Of a stretch of DNA of 64,000 bases, positions 22,716 to 35,592 are shown one piece after another. The stretch is from Rhizomys pruinosus. Lineage: Eukaryota; Chordata; Mammalia; Rodentia; Spalacidae. Where the stretch lies: assembly GCA_009823505.1 (NCBI GenBank), contig VZQC01013731.1:133319-197318 (forward strand), read 5' to 3'. The translations under genes were made by a program, and so were the position numbers. Every line of letters begins with the position of its first letter. The first letter of the stretch is position 1. Below the pieces are notes generated by a model, which worked only from the letters and a program-made list of their open reading frames with translations, did no database searches and was not told the DNA's origin.

Positions 22716-22969
22716 CTAAAGAATAAACCAAATGCAAAGTTATTATTTTATATTTCCAAATGAATATCCATTTATGTTCAATTCTAACTTTATATTTTAA
22801 ATGTGGTAAGCCTTTAAACCAACAATGTTCCTAGGAATGAAAGAAGCCAGAGTGCACAAATTCAACTGAAGAAGGAAAGGTGACCTCGGTGGCTGAAGTG
22901 GCAGCTCCCACAGCCCTTCATCCATTGTCTTGTCTCTGAGTCATTGTAAATGAGAGCATGAAGACTACA

Positions 22970-23105
22970 GAACTGCTGGGCATGGGAGCACACATCTTCC
23001 ATCCCAGGACTCAGGAGTCATCCAGTCTACATTTCGAGTTCCAGGGCAGCTGGGACTGCAGTGAGTCCATGTTTCAAAAGAACAAACAAAAACCAAACCA
23101 AAAGA
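22970..23105 (+). mobile_element. Degenerate B1 SINE
   Basis: B1 body with a central deletion and (CAAAA) tail. Confidence 0.55.
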
Positions 23106-23149
23106 CTACAGAATTTATTTTTTCATCTACTTTAAGGTCTTAAAAATGT

Positions 23150-23351
23150 TTTTAATTTTATTGTTTATATGAATATTGTCTGCATGTGTGTAACTGCACA
23201 GTGTTGTGCAGAAGTCAGAAGAAGGTGTCAGATTCCCCTAAAACTGAAGTTAAGGATGGTTGTTAGCTCCCATGTGAGTGCTGGAAATCAAACCTGGGTC
23301 TTCTGCAGAAGCAATCAGTGCTCTTAACCACTGAACCATCTCTCCAGCCCC
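23150..23351 (-). mobile_element. B2 SINE
   Basis: Complete, moderately diverged, in intron 12. Confidence 0.85.
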
Positions 23352-24023
23352 TTGTTTTTCATTCTTTCAATCAAGTCAGCTCTATACCTCAATACATTAG
23401 ACAGATGTGTGCATGGTATAACACCCATCAGGAATAACAAGCAATAAAAAATGCACGAACCCTTGAGACAAATATCATGTATCAAATTCAAAATGCAGTT
23501 TCAATAAATGCAGAAATATTTATTTATTTTTCAAAGAAATGCTTTAATATAGAAAATATTTTGGTATGAGATTCTATAAAATATTTCTTCTGAAATGTTC
23601 TAGCCAATTTTTAAAAAAACATTTCCTTAGGAAAAATATGGTGAACATTAGGGATTTAAATAGCAATCAAATATGTGTGTATATACCAAACATAAGCATA
23701 GATCAATAGCTCACTTGTCTCCCATATTTATTAATATGATTATTATTTTTCATGTGGTAAAAATTAAAATTAACATTACTGAGTAATCTTATTGAAACAA
23801 AAGATCTGAGCTAACAAGCCAGAATTTATAAACTTATGAAAATAGTAAACTGAAGAAATTGCCGGGTGCCGTGATGCAAGGCTGGCACTTGGGGGTGGAA
23901 GTAGGAGTATCAGGGGCTCAAGAGCCATCTTGAGGCCAGCCATGAAGCTCTCTCTTAAGAAAGAAAAAACAATCAAACAACAACAAAAAGATAGTATACT
24001 AACTAGAAATAAAAAATACTGAA

Positions 24024-24170
24024 GCTGGGCATAGTGGTGCACACCTTTAATCCTAGCACTCGGGAGGCAGAGGCAGGTGGATCTTTGTGAGTTCAAGGCC
24101 AGACTAGTCTACAGAGTCAGTTTCAGGACAGCTGGGGCTACAGGGAGACCCTGTCTTGAAAAGACCAAAA
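24024..24170 (+). mobile_element. B1 SINE
   Basis: Complete, low divergence, just past the exon 12 donor. Confidence 0.9.
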
Positions 24171-24232
24171 CGAATTACTGAAAACAAAATTTACTTTCTG
24201 AACATCCTATTTCAAGTAGAAATAAAATGTAC

Positions 24233-24296
24233 CTTCTATAGATGAATCTGAATTGATATAAGCAATGCTTCTCTCCTGTAGTATTTTTGCATTCTC
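24233..24296 (-). CDS. Naalad2: Naalad2 exon 12 (zinc ligand Asp)
   Basis: This 64-bp exon encodes residues 428-448 plus one base of G449: [20 protein letters not shown], then E. D444 in the INSDSS motif is the zinc ligand equivalent to D453 of GCPII. The donor GTACAT is weak, and a B1 SINE ends about 60 bp into the intron. Confidence 0.95.
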
Positions 24297-24410
24297 CTGT
24301 ATTTAAAGCAAAATTATTAATTCACAAGATTTACTATTGTAAAAATATAAACAAAATAGCCAGAGCAATTTTATGGAAAAGCGGTTTCCCAATACTTTAT
24401 AAATCAAATA

Positions 24411-24565
24411 CAGGGGAGTGGTGGCACACGCCTTTAATCCTAGTACTTGGGAGGCAGAGGCAGGCGGATCTTTGTGAGTTCAAGGCCAGCCTGGTCTACA
24501 GAGTGAGTTCCAGGTCAGCTAGGGCTACAGGGAGACCCCATCTTGAAAAGACCAAAAAAAAAAAA
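24411..24565 (+). mobile_element. B1 SINE
   Basis: Complete, on the acceptor side of exon 12 in intron 11. Confidence 0.9.
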
Positions 24566-25159
24566 TCAAGTACAATGAAAACCTGTGATCACACACTTAA
24601 AGAAAATTCTAACTGCTTGACTGATGATATTAATGCAATTCAGACAAGAAAAAAAAGCATATTATGAAGCTATATACTAAAACCTAAAAGCACCATGAAA
24701 AAAACATTTTCAAGTGTGCTTTCTTGATTTTATGCTTTTGTATCAGACTATGCTGAGACAAGTTTTCAAAATTTAGTGCTCCAACCCAAGATGTACTGAA
24801 TCAGAACTGTTCAAAGTGAGATGAAATCTATATTTTCCAGCAAGTGTCCTTTGTATGGACTGAGGTCCTGAACTGAATAAAAACAAGAAAGCAAGCTGAG
24901 CACAGGCATTCATCTCTCCCAGCTTCTTGACTATGGATGTAATAGAACCAGTTTTCTCCTTAGATCTGCCATCATGACTTCTCTATCATGATGGACTGGA
25001 TCTTTGAACTAAGAGCCAAAATAAACCTTTCCTGTCTTGAATTGTTTTCTTGTCAGGTATTTTGTCCCAGCAATAAGAAAGTAACTAATAAAGTTGCCTT
25101 GATTATAGAGTCAGAGTCTCTGTTACAGTATTTGCAATAGAAAATAAGAAAATACCTTA

Positions 25160-25287
25160 TTAAGTTTTGTTTGTTTGAGACAGGGTCTCACTACATTGCT
25201 CTGCCTGGCCTGGAACTCATAGAGATTTGCCTGCCTCTGCCTCCCGAGTGCTGATATTAAAAGCCTGAATCACCACACCCATCTAAC
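25160..25287 (-). mobile_element. B1 SINE
   Basis: Diverged reverse B1 in intron 11. Confidence 0.75.
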
Positions 25288-26270
25288 TTTTGTGCTTTTA
25301 TGGAAGTGAAGTATGTTCCTGAATGTGATAAAAAATCTTATATAAAATTATGACAAATGTTGAAACTATTTCTAAACCAACATGTGTATCAATTAATGCA
25401 AATGTGTGCTTATTATCCTAAATCTTATATTTATTTGAGCTTTATTTTTAATTTCTGAAATTAAAGAAACAGATAAATTCATTTATGTATATGTGTATTA
25501 CCAAAAATTATATACTCTAAAAAAAGAGCTTAATAATATTTGGTCCATCTAAATTAATGTCTTATTTTCAATTGTATATTTATAACACTAGTGTAAAAAT
25601 GAAAATTTACAATGTAAATATAATCAACAAAGCATAAGTGGTATCAGACAATTAACTGTATGTGATTTTGCTTCATATTATTACTTTATAGTAATGAAAG
25701 AAAAAATGAGTCACGAAGAGGGCACTTTTTACTTTATACACAGACATGTATGTTATGTTTTAGAATGTGTCAATAAAATCTGGACTTATAAATGATAATC
25801 AGATGGCAGCAAGAAAACAAGAATTCACATAGCATATCTACCTTACAAAAAAAAACTGTGTATGCTCATCTTAAACATATAAGAACTCAAATGTTACCAA
25901 CAGAGTAGCATACAGAAGAAGAAAGAAAGGGGCCTAGGAGAAACACTTAAAGAATTAAGAGCCCTAAAAACAAATAAAAACCAGTCTGGAAGAGTAGAGT
26001 GTTGTTACTGGAGGACACTAACTAGACTCAGCATTTCAAGAAATGTCTTAACCCAGACATCAAAAAAATGGGGGAAGAATGCAGGGCATGATAATGAGAG
26101 AGGTGCAAAACTTGAAATATTTTTTATAATGAATAGTGTTTTAAGTCAAGTGATCATTCTGCTTTGTGAAACTGATGTGAGAATAAAAACAAATCCTGTC
26201 TTAAATTCTCTTGACTACTTCTCCATCAATTTACTGAGAAAATATTACAAGCGTCTTCACTGTTATTTAC

Positions 26271-26353
26271 CTCAGCCCATTCGGTTGAACCCAGAAGGCC
26301 AAACTCTTCTGCATCCCAGCTAGCAAAAATGATAGTTCTCCTAGGTCTCCAGC
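26271..26353 (-). CDS. Naalad2: Naalad2 exon 11 (catalytic Glu)
   Basis: This 83-bp exon encodes residues 400-427: [19 protein letters not shown], then [10 protein letters not shown]415 matches the proton-shuttle glutamate and E416 the zinc-binding glutamate of GCPII (E424/E425). Acceptor CAG and donor GTAAAT are clear. Confidence 0.97.
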
Positions 26354-26455
26354 CTGTAATCATGATAATGTACATAGTTAGCTCTACCTGTTATAGATAA
26401 AGGAAAATTAAGCAAGTCCCTTTTGGTCAGCAGTTACCAAAAAAACATTAATTAC

Positions 26456-26575
26456 CTCCACTTATCAGTTTTCCAAAACTTTGGGCAATTTCTTGCAAAA
26501 CTGCAGTCCCAGTGGTTGGGTCAATACCTCCAAATACCCATGAGTCACGATGACCTCCCAGAATTACATACCTGT
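26456..26575 (-). CDS. Naalad2: Naalad2 exon 10 (zinc ligands His and bridging Asp)
   Basis: This 120-bp exon encodes residues 360-399 plus one base of G400. It contains [18 protein letters not shown]368 is the first zinc ligand and D378 is the Asp that bridges the two zinc ions. Their spacing of ten residues equals H377/D387 of GCPII. The next intron is only 102 bp long. Confidence 0.97.
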
Positions 26576-26845
26576 CTGAACAAAAATGTGTTCAAAGAAC
26601 TTCAGCATGCCTACATTATAGTTATTTGTCACTTATGTTTTTAAATTAAACTTTCTCCTGTTTGAGTTTCTTCCATAGAAAACAACCAACACTGTAAAGT
26701 AAAATATTTTAGAGTGTTATCATTCTCCCCCTGAATTTTATCATTTCAAACCAGCCAGAAAAAATAAATTATTGACTGAATTTCATCTTTTTAAAATCTT
26801 TGTAAAAATAAAAATAAAATATTTTTTAAAAATTTAGTGACTCAC

Positions 26846-26931
26846 CAGGTTCACTAGATCCTCTGATAGTTCCAATTACATTGTAAATTCTTGTGACTTT
26901 ATTGATGTTGTTAACATGCATTCTAACTTTC
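26846..26931 (-). CDS. Naalad2: Naalad2 exon 9
   Basis: This 86-bp exon encodes residues 331-359 plus the first base of D360: [18 protein letters not shown], then [11 protein letters not shown]. It leads into the M28 metallopeptidase core. Exons 9, 10 and 11 are clustered within 670 bp. Acceptor TAG and donor GTGAGT are present. Confidence 0.95.
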
Positions 26932-27249
26932 CTACAATTTTGAAAAGAAGTTGTTTCATTTTGAGCATCATCTTTATTATGAAAAATCTCAAAGCTACAG
27001 AAAATTATACAATAGAACAATAAATTATCATATTTCTATCACCTAAAGTCAATAATTGTTAGTTTTCTTTGAACCATTTACAAAGCATCATGACAATTTA
27101 TTCCCATATATTTAAGCATGCAACTTAAAGTCAACTTTAAAAAAAATAATATTTTATATTATTCCTTCCTCATAGTTGTGTTATTTATACTTATAACTCA
27201 AAATAGTCTATTAATGGTCTTGGGTATTAATGTTTTAATATTTTATTTA

Positions 27250-27945
27250 TTATTATTTTATGTGTATGAGTATATTGTCTGCATAGATATAAGTGCACCT
27301 GTGTTGTGCAATGCCCATGGAGGTCAGAAGAGGGTATTGGATCCCCTGGAACTGGAGTTTCAGATGATGGTGGTGTTAGCTAGCATGTGGGTCCTGGGAA
27401 CATAACTTTGATCCTCTGCAAGAGCAGTTAATGCTTTTAACTGCTGAGCCATCTCTCCAACCCTGTGGTATTAAGGAATTTTTGTTGTTTTTGGGTTTTT
27501 TTTTTTATGTGTATGAGTGTACTGTCTGCATGTAGGTTTGTACACCCGTGTCGTGCAATGCCATGGAGGTCAGAAGAGGGTGTCAGATTCCCCTGGAACT
27601 GGAGTTAAAGAAAGTTCTCACCTGCCATGTGGGTGCTGGGGAATCAAACCTGGGTCCTCTGCAAGAGCAGTCAGCGCTCTTAACTGCTAGGCCATCTCTC
27701 CAGCCCCTGTGGTATTAAGTTTTTTTAAAAAAACTTTTTATTCTTATTTTATGATCTATTGCCTGCATGTGTGTAAGTGCACTCCTGTTGTGCAATTCCT
27801 GTGAAAGTCAGACAAAGGTGTTAGATCCCCTGGGAATGGAGTTATAGACAGTTGTTAGCTGCCGTGTTTTTGCTGGGAACCCAACCCAGCTCCTCTGCCA
27901 GAGCAGCCAGTGCTCTTTTAATCACTAAGGCATCTCTTCAGCCCT
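27250..27945 (-). mobile_element. Three head-to-tail B2 SINEs
   Basis: Copies at 27250-27464, 27476-27706 and 27735-27945. The middle one has a clear duplication, ctgtggtattaag (27463-27475 and 27707-27719), so it inserted between or into the others. Confidence 0.85.
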
Positions 27946-28719
27946 TTAGCTATTAATTTTTAAAATGTCATAATCTTACTACAAAAGGAAGACAGCTCAC
28001 TATTTAATAAATTAATTTGTTTAATAAATTAAAAATATACGCCTGTTTGACCATGTGTCTTTATGAAGCTATGTACTGTATGATGGTGTCTTAATCAATA
28101 GCAGATAATAGTGGTCCCCTAAGACTATGAAGGAATAAAAACTCCATGACTGCTGATATGTTCATACCATAATTTATTTCCTATATATTTGTGATAATTA
28201 CATGCAAACATTGTATTGTCAGCCTTACAAATGTAGAGCAACGCAATTATATACAATACATATGGTGATTTTATTGTTCACTTGGAACTTACTGTAAGAC
28301 AATAGTCACTTTTGTTTCTAGTCACATCTAGTGACTGATCAAACCATCTATGTATGTATAAATACACTCTGATATTCCAACAATAATGCATTTCTTTAAA
28401 TATATGCTAAGAGACACACAACTGTGTTTTAGTAATTCTTGTTATTCATTAACTTTCTTCAGGACTGTGGAAGTGATCTATAAATATATTGCCTAAAATT
28501 AGCCTGAGAACTGCCTAAAGAATCTGATAAACTCTATTATTAAGTGAGAACTTGGGAAACTGTGTACAGCTACAAAATGAAACTTTCCCAGGCCATTCTT
28601 GTTGATTTTAATTTGAACCTGGCTTCAACATTCATTCATGAGTAGAACTAACCCACTAAGAAAGTAAGGGTAAATTTAGTCAAGCTCAGCCAGACTGCCC
28701 AAGTCCCAAATGCCATCAC

Positions 28720-28967
28720 CTTTTTTTTTTTAATTTTATTTATTTCTGTATGTGTATGAATGTACTGTCTGCATGCAAATCTGTGCACCCGTGTCGTGCA
28801 ACGCCGCGGAGTTCAGAAGAGGGTCTCGGATTCCCCTGGAACTGGAGTTCTCCTGGAATTGGAGCTTCAGACGGTTCTCAGCCGCCATGTGGGTGCTGGG
28901 GATTGAACCCGGGTCCTCTGCAAGAGCGGTCGGCGCTCTTAACCGCTAGGCTATCTCTCCAGCCCCC
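28720..28967 (-). mobile_element. Young B2 SINE with internal duplication
   Basis: CpG-rich copy with ctggaactggagttctcctggaattggag, a duplicated short block; ccatcaccttttt flanks it. Confidence 0.9.
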
Positions 28968-28984
28968 CATCACCTTTTTAAAAG

Positions 28985-29658
28985 ACTTTTTAAATGTGTA
29001 TCACTGTTTTCCCTACAGGTATGAAAGTGTACTACTTGCATGCAATAACTAGGGAGACTAGCAGTAAAGAAAGACATCATGAGCTTTGCAGGAAAATGGC
29101 TGGAGCTAGAGGACATCATGCTGAGTGAAGTAACACAGTCCCAGAAAAACAAACGATGAATGGTATCCCTCATCTGTGGATGCTAGTGCCAATTACCTAG
29201 TTGTAAGTATTTCTTGTGTATGGCCCCCTGAGCTTTTGTCCAAAGCAGTTGGGAGTGATGCATATTGGAAACAACACCAACAACAACAACAACAGAAAGG
29301 ACTGAATCGAAGAACTGACTGAAACAGTGAACTTCTGCTCAAAACAGTCAACCTCCTCATGGAGAATATTGCAAAAGACTGAGAAAGAGATGAAAAGCGT
29401 ATTTGGCAGAATGCGTGAGCTCTGGTGGGGTGAGCGAATGGGGATGGGGGAAGACACGGGTCTAGATTTGTTAAAAAAAATAAAAATTAAAAAATAAAAA
29501 TTAAAAAAAATAACCAGGGAGACTAGATGAGGATTTGGGATCTCCTGGAACTGGAATTATAGATGGTTGTCAGCTGCGATGTATGTGCTCAAAATCAAAC
29601 CTCTGTGCTCTGGAAGAGCAGTAAGTGCTCATAACCACTGAACCATCTCTCCCGCCCC
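28985..29658 (-). mobile_element. Old B2 split by an L1 tail
   Basis: B2 halves at 28985-29058 and 29524-29658 around the L1 at 29061-29507. Confidence 0.75.
29061..29507 (+). mobile_element. 5'-truncated L1 inside a B2
   Basis: The end of ORF2 runs straight into the same short 3' UTR type as the copies at 4231 and 6172, without the chimeric leader. The duplication aataactagggagactag against aataaccagggagactag flanks it. It splits an older minus-strand B2 (28985-29058 and 29524-29658). Confidence 0.88.
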
Positions 29659-29659
29659 T

Positions 29660-31090
29660 GCCATGCATATTCTACAAGTTGCAGAATGACACGGGTAAAT
29701 ATTGAGCCACTTTTTTTCAAGAAAACAAAGAATTCTTTGTTTACTCTGGAGATAGAGCATGCCATAATTTTTTGTGATTATCTTTGAAGGACGTTACTAA
29801 CCAGCAATTGTACAATGTTAAATGAAGATTCTGCGCTCTCCAAATGAATTTTTTTTTCTGAATATACAATTAATCCAGTGCAATATTCAACTAAAAGTTC
29901 CCTCAAGAGAAAAACTAATCAACAAATGAGATTTTCTTTTCTTTTTTAAGGCATTAAATTTTTTTAAGTTTTTTTTTCTATTGAGAAGTAAAAATGAGAA
30001 CTGGAGTGTGGCTTAATGATGAAGCCTATACTGTAAAGGCAGAAATACTTTCTGTATGTATCTGTAATTATGAGCTTAAAGGTCATGATTAGAAAGAAAC
30101 TCAAATTCATTGAGAGCATATCACTATGCAGTTAAAGTAAGAAAACTAAGTAAAGAGGCTCATGCCTGTAAGTCTGTCTGAAGGTTGAAGTAAGAAGATC
30201 CCCATGAGCTTGTCAGTCTGAACTACATAGTGAGTTTGAGACCAGTTTCAGGTAGACAGAGAGAGCCTGTCTAAAAAGAAATGTAAGGAATAATGCAACA
30301 AATAAAATGAGGGAGAAAGATGTGCATCTAAACATGAAAATAAACAGGCTATGTGTTTTGATTCTCAAAGAAACACTAGCTCTTATATCTAAACCTTTAT
30401 CCCTTATACCTTTCTAGGTTTTAGTTTCTTGGGCCTCTTGAATTGTTTAAAGCAGTATCTCCTTTTTCTAATATCACTTCAAATTCAATGTGTTTCAAAT
30501 GAAATGAACTGAAGAATCTAGACTTGGCACAGCTGGAATTTTTGCCTATTTCATCTAGTCCTGAATATCTAGAACAGTTCTCTATGTACAGTAAATGTGT
30601 TTGGCAAGTAAACTAAGATCTTTGTAAGGAAAAGCTTGGAAACTACAGCCTGTTCATCAAGTCCCTTCTGTCTTTGTTTTATTTCATTCTTTCACTAGAA
30701 TATTTTATTCATTTTTATAGAGCCAGAAGTCAACATGCAAAACATGATAGTAGCACAAATAATTCATGATGCAATTGAATCTCATATTCATTCATCTAAG
30801 ATCCTTCCCTGCTGTAGAAGAAGCCAGTTTTGGTGCTATCTGTCCATCCTGGCAGTCCTAATGGGCTGATAAATTTTACATCTATCTGAAGATTCCTTTG
30901 AAGCAGTTTTAACACTATACTTGGCTTCTTTATTAAACAATAAGTTTAAAGAAATCTACTTTACATGCTCATTTCATATCTGTACATCAGTCATTCTTTT
31001 AAATTATCCTTTATCAAGTTGGAGCTCCCTCTAACATGTATCATGGTTTCATTTTTCAGAACCAGTATGGGCAGTTAAGATCCATGTTTT
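29660..31090. other. Intron 8 stretch without recognisable gene
   Basis: AT-rich DNA with no open frame of note. A weak B1/B4-like remnant may lie at 30150-30285. Confidence 0.6.
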
Positions 31091-31243
31091 GCTGGGCGTG
31101 GTGGTTCACGCTTTTAATCCTAGCCCTCGGGAGGCAGAGGCAGGCGGATCGTTGTGAGGTGAGTTCAAGGCCAGCCTGGTCTGCAGAGTGAATTCCAGGA
31201 CACCTGGGGCTACAAGGAGACCCTGTCTTGAAAAGACAAAAAA
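31091..31243 (+). mobile_element. B1 SINE
   Basis: Complete, with a small duplication (gtgaggtgag) in the body. Confidence 0.88.
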
Positions 31244-31611
31244 TAAATCCACATTTCACACCTTTTAGATATTTGTATATCTAGCTTTGATTTTTCTCTA
31301 CAGATTTTATGTTTTGTTTATATTTCCATTTTGCTTAGGATAGAATAAGTTATTCTTCACTGAAGCCAGCAATGTGAGAAGTTGGTTTTATGTCTGGCCA
31401 TTCAATAGTCTCTCTAAATTAAGAAATTACCTGTATTTCTGTGAGGTAAAAGAGAAAAGAGAATCTTTTAGGGTTTTAATTGTTATTGATTATTGTGTAT
31501 CTGTTCATTTTGAACTCAAATTACAAAGATGAAAAAAAATCTTTTGAATATATGAACCCTAGACCCAATATATGTTATGTTTTTCTGAGTTTACACCCCC
31601 CCTTCAAAAGA

Positions 31612-31812
31612 AGATTTATTTTATTTTTATTTATGTGTATAAGTGTATGCATGTGCTGTGTACACAGGTGCTCATGGAGGCCAGAAGAGAGTATTAGATC
31701 TCCTGGAGCCAGACTTACAGGCAATTGTGAGCCAAATGATATGGGTGCTGGAATCCAAACTCCAGGCCTCATGACAGAGCAGCAAGTGCTCTTAACCACC
31801 ATCTTTCTAACT
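31612..31812 (-). mobile_element. B2 SINE, diverged
   Basis: Reverse B2 with many changes in intron 8. Confidence 0.75.
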
Positions 31813-31814
31813 GC

Positions 31815-32925
31815 CTGAGTTCACTCTTAAATTCATACAAATTATAGAGCTAAACTTATGTATTTTCTCCATGTCTGTCTGCTTCTGCTGGTACATAAAA
31901 AAGCCTTTATCTTGTGCAAGTATATTGTCCTCTCCTTTCTCCGAAGACTATAAATAAATTCAATAATAATTTATTAAAACAAAAGAATTCTGTTCTAATT
32001 GAATTATGAAGATAAATAATTCTAAAGTTCCTATAAAATAAAGAGCTGAAATTCTACTTTAACTATTTTGAAACAAAGGAAATTTTAGGGATAAAAATAT
32101 ATGATAAATGTCAAAGTTCACATAGTTAAGGTAAACTGTTAGCAAACTAGACTGAAAGTTTTTAGTTTAATAGAAAAAAGTGCGTTGTAGGAAAGGAGAG
32201 AAGGTTAGCACTCCCCTTGACAAGGATGGAAGAGGCATAAGGTTAAGGCATTGCTACCTACTTTGTGGCATCTAACCACTGTTTTTGGTGTTGAGATTTA
32301 GCCCCTTTGGTTTGAAAACCCTTTGTTTTCTTTGTGTATTTGTTATGTGTATATGTTCTGATTTCTGCAGTTAAATCCTGCAGAATGTGTTGTTTTATAA
32401 CTTAAGAAAGTATTGTCTTTCTGTAGCTTAGCTCTTCAGTTGCCTTGAATTTACTCAATGAATAATACCAAGTACTATCTATCAGGCATAAGGACAGGTG
32501 ACTATAAAGATGGATGAACTAATCTCAAGGAATAGCTAGCTTTGTAGACGCATATTAACACCATCTGAAGTACCTAACAAGGAATCAGGCTGAGGCACAG
32601 ATCCATCCCTTTGGGAAGTCATAACCCAGTGGCTTTTTTTGTTTGTTTTTGGGGGTGTCCCTAAAGGAGTCTATGGACTTTATACTCCTTATTCATTCTG
32701 ATTCCTTCTTCCGATTTTCCTTGCTGTTTTTCATTGAATTCTGGCCCTCATATATGCTAGGGAAACACTCTAGCACTGAGCTACAGCCAAATCCTTACTC
32801 TGAATAAGTTATTAAGTTTCCTGACAGGTTCTTGGATCTAGAGAATCTGGATTTGGGGATCTGTAAGAAAAATGCAACCATTTGAATTTGGATTTAGCGG
32901 TATAAGGTCAGGTAAGAATTTTTAT
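31815..32925. other. Intron 8 stretch without recognisable gene
   Basis: No gene seen. A reverse ID-like fragment (ctctagcactgagctacagc) lies near 32745-32795. Confidence 0.6.
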
Positions 32926-32928
32926 CCA

Positions 32929-33372
32929 GGGATGGAGTGATGTCTCAGCGGTTAAGAGCACCGACTGCTCTTGAAGAGGACCCAGGTTTGATTCCCAGCA
33001 CCCACGTTGTGGCTAAGAACCGTCTTTAACTCCAGTTCCAGGGAATCCAATGCCCTCTTCTGACCTCCGTGGCATTTCATGACAAGGGTGCACCAACCTA
33101 CATGCAAACAGTATACTCATACACATAAAAAAAGAATAAATTTTGGGCTGGAGAGATGGCCTAGCGGTTAAGAGCGCCGACCGCTCTTGCAGAGGACCCG
33201 GGTTCGATCCCCAGCACCCACATGGTGGCCGAGAACCGTCCGAAACTCCAATTCCAGGAGGACTCCAGTTCCAGGGGAATCCGAGACCCTCTTCTGACCT
33301 CCGCGGCATTGCACGACACGGGTGCACTTACACAAATATAGACATTACACTCATAAACAAAAAAAAATAAAA
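32929..33372 (+). mobile_element. Two adjacent B2 SINEs
   Basis: An older copy (32929-33143) is followed directly by a young, CpG-rich copy with the internal duplication (33145-33372). Confidence 0.88.
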
Positions 33373-33778
33373 TTAAAAGATTATTATTACGGGGGATTAT
33401 CTAGAAAAAAGTAAGGCAAATTCCTAATTTGTCAAGTCCAAAGCATAAAAGGGCTGTCTTCTTTATCCCAGAGTTATGTGGAAAACTATGAATTTAGGCA
33501 GCATGATTCAGTCAGATTTTCATCTCACGCAGATTTTCATAGCTTTGTATTTTATATATAGACATTCTTTGGCTCACATGTGACATTTGATGAGATGCTT
33601 ACAACATTTGGGAGAACAAGTCTTTGTGATAAAATGCCCTCGACAATACCTAGTACCCGGAAGAAGACGTTTAGTATTTGTTCTCTCCCTTTCCTGCCAT
33701 TCTGTAATCCTTCCATTTCTTTAGCTTAAGCAAAAAGTTAAAATATATCTTGAAAGCTAGTACAGGTATTAAATAAAG

Positions 33779-33780
<2 letters not shown>

Positions 33781-33813
<33 letters not shown>

Positions 33814-34740
33814 GTTTTTTGGTCTTTTAAATTGAGACGGGGATCCCTGTAACCAGCTTCCTGGATTGCTGCTTGTAGACCAGCCTGGCCTTGAATCAAA
33901 GATCCGCCTGCCTCTGCTTCCAAGTGCTTATTAAAGGGCATACACCACTAACGGTCGGCTGTTTGTCTTTTTAAGAATGGGTTTCTACTCCTCTTTTTTG
34001 CTTGCTTTTTCTATTTTTCTATCCTTTCTGTTCTTCTTTTCTTCTCTCTTTCTTTTCCTTTTTTTCTTCTCTTTCCTTTCTCCTTTCTTTCTTTTCTTTC
34101 TCCTTCTTGTGTTTCTTCTTGCTTTTTTTTCTTCTTCTCCTTTCTTATTTTCTATTTCTTTCTCTTTTCTTTTTCTTTTCATTATTCTTCTGTTACTTCC
34201 TCTCTTCTCTTCTCCGTTCTTTTAGTTTTTTTCTCTACTTTCTTTCTTATTCTCTTTCTCTTTTCGATTCTTGTTTTCTAGAGGGGGGCCCGCACGCTGC
34301 CCTTGAGCTCACTATTGTAGACCAAGCTGGCCCAGAGAGTTGCCTGCCTCTGCTTCCCAAGTTCTATTAAAGGGCCATATGCCACTATGGTCGGCTGTTT
34401 TTGTCTTTTTTTTTTTTTTTTTTTTTTAAATGGGGTTTTTTTTTTTTTTTTTTTAATGGGTATGAATGTATTGTCTGCATGCAGGTCTGCGCACCCGTGC
34501 CATGCAATGCCGCGGAGGTCAGAAAAGGGTGTCGGATTCCCCTGGAACTGGAGTTCTCCTGGAATTGGAGTTACAGACGGTTCTCAGCCGCCATGTGGGT
34601 GTTTTGTCTTTTTAAGATGGGGTTTCTCTAGAGCCCCACCTGGCCTTGACATCACTATGTAGACCAAGCTGGCCCAGAGATCTGCCTGCCTCTGCCTTCC
34701 CATAGCTGGGATTAAAGGTTGTACCACCCTGCCCAACCAA
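33781..34740 (-). repeat. Cluster of tandem B1-like units with a B2 fragment
   Basis: Three minus-strand B1-like bodies end at about 33955, 34395 and 34735. The first two share the unusual edge ggtcggctgttt followed by tgtcttttt. A minus-strand B2 lacking its 5' end (34441-34600) interrupts the third. Non-standard B1 edges suggest local duplication rather than three insertions. Confidence 0.6.
33985..34282. repeat. Polypyrimidine tract of about 300 bp
   Basis: The plus strand is almost purely C and T. Long open frames across it are composition artefacts. It sits between two minus-strand B1-like units. Confidence 0.9.
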
Positions 34741-35440
34741 ATAAAGGTGTTCTTAAAGTGACAGGATAGTATAAAAGAAACTCCTTATAATTTTCTGTGA
34801 TAGACTGATTAGAGCCAATCTCTAAGGGTTTATTCCTGTCCTTTCATCTGTGTCAGCCTTTGTCTCCTGAGGAGATACTTCTGGTAGGGTAGAATATTGG
34901 AGGTTCTTTGTAATGCCTGTTGAATATTTCAATCATGCATCTTCTTGAAGTAACCGAACTGTTTTACAGAAAGTGTCTAAAAAACTTACTTGGAACTTAA
35001 GCTGTAAGAGATTTCCTGTATCAAAGTACTATCTATCACTTACACTTCATCATAATATCTCATGATCATTAAGTTCTCTCTGAAGGCTGGAAATTAGCAG
35101 CTTTTCTTCAAATAGCCTCTGAGACCAAGAACTAGTAAGACACTTAGGATAGCTTCAAATTTGAGATGAAAAGTTGATACTTTGTTTACATTAAGGTTAG
35201 ATGTTAAATAACTGAAGCTACTGGAGGTAGATTAAAGCTTATTTTAGTAATACAGGATTTTCTTGACCCTGTAATTGTTGATTTTTTTTCCACTGAGGTA
35301 GAAAAAAAAGGCTAGCCATGTCCGAAAGCCAAATAACATATCTAGTACTTTAATAATCTCTTGGTACTTATATATAGTAGCTGAATTTCTGAGTTTAATT
35401 TTATCAGTAAATTTCTAACTTAAAAATATTAATTTCTTAA

Positions 35441-35592
35441 GCCGGGCATGGTGGTGCACGCCTTTAATCCTAGCACTCGGGAGGCAGAGGCAGGCGGATC
35501 TTTGAGAGTTCAAGGCCAGCCTGGTCTACAGAGTGAGTTCCAGGACAGCTGGGGCTACAGGGAGACCCTGTCTCGAAAAGACAAAAAAAAAA
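35441..35592 (+). mobile_element. B1 SINE
   Basis: Near-consensus; ttaatttctt repeats on both sides. Confidence 0.92.

Noticed and set aside
33977..34370. Long Phe/Leu/Ser-rich or Lys/Glu-rich proteins
   Set aside because: They are translations of a polypyrimidine tract.
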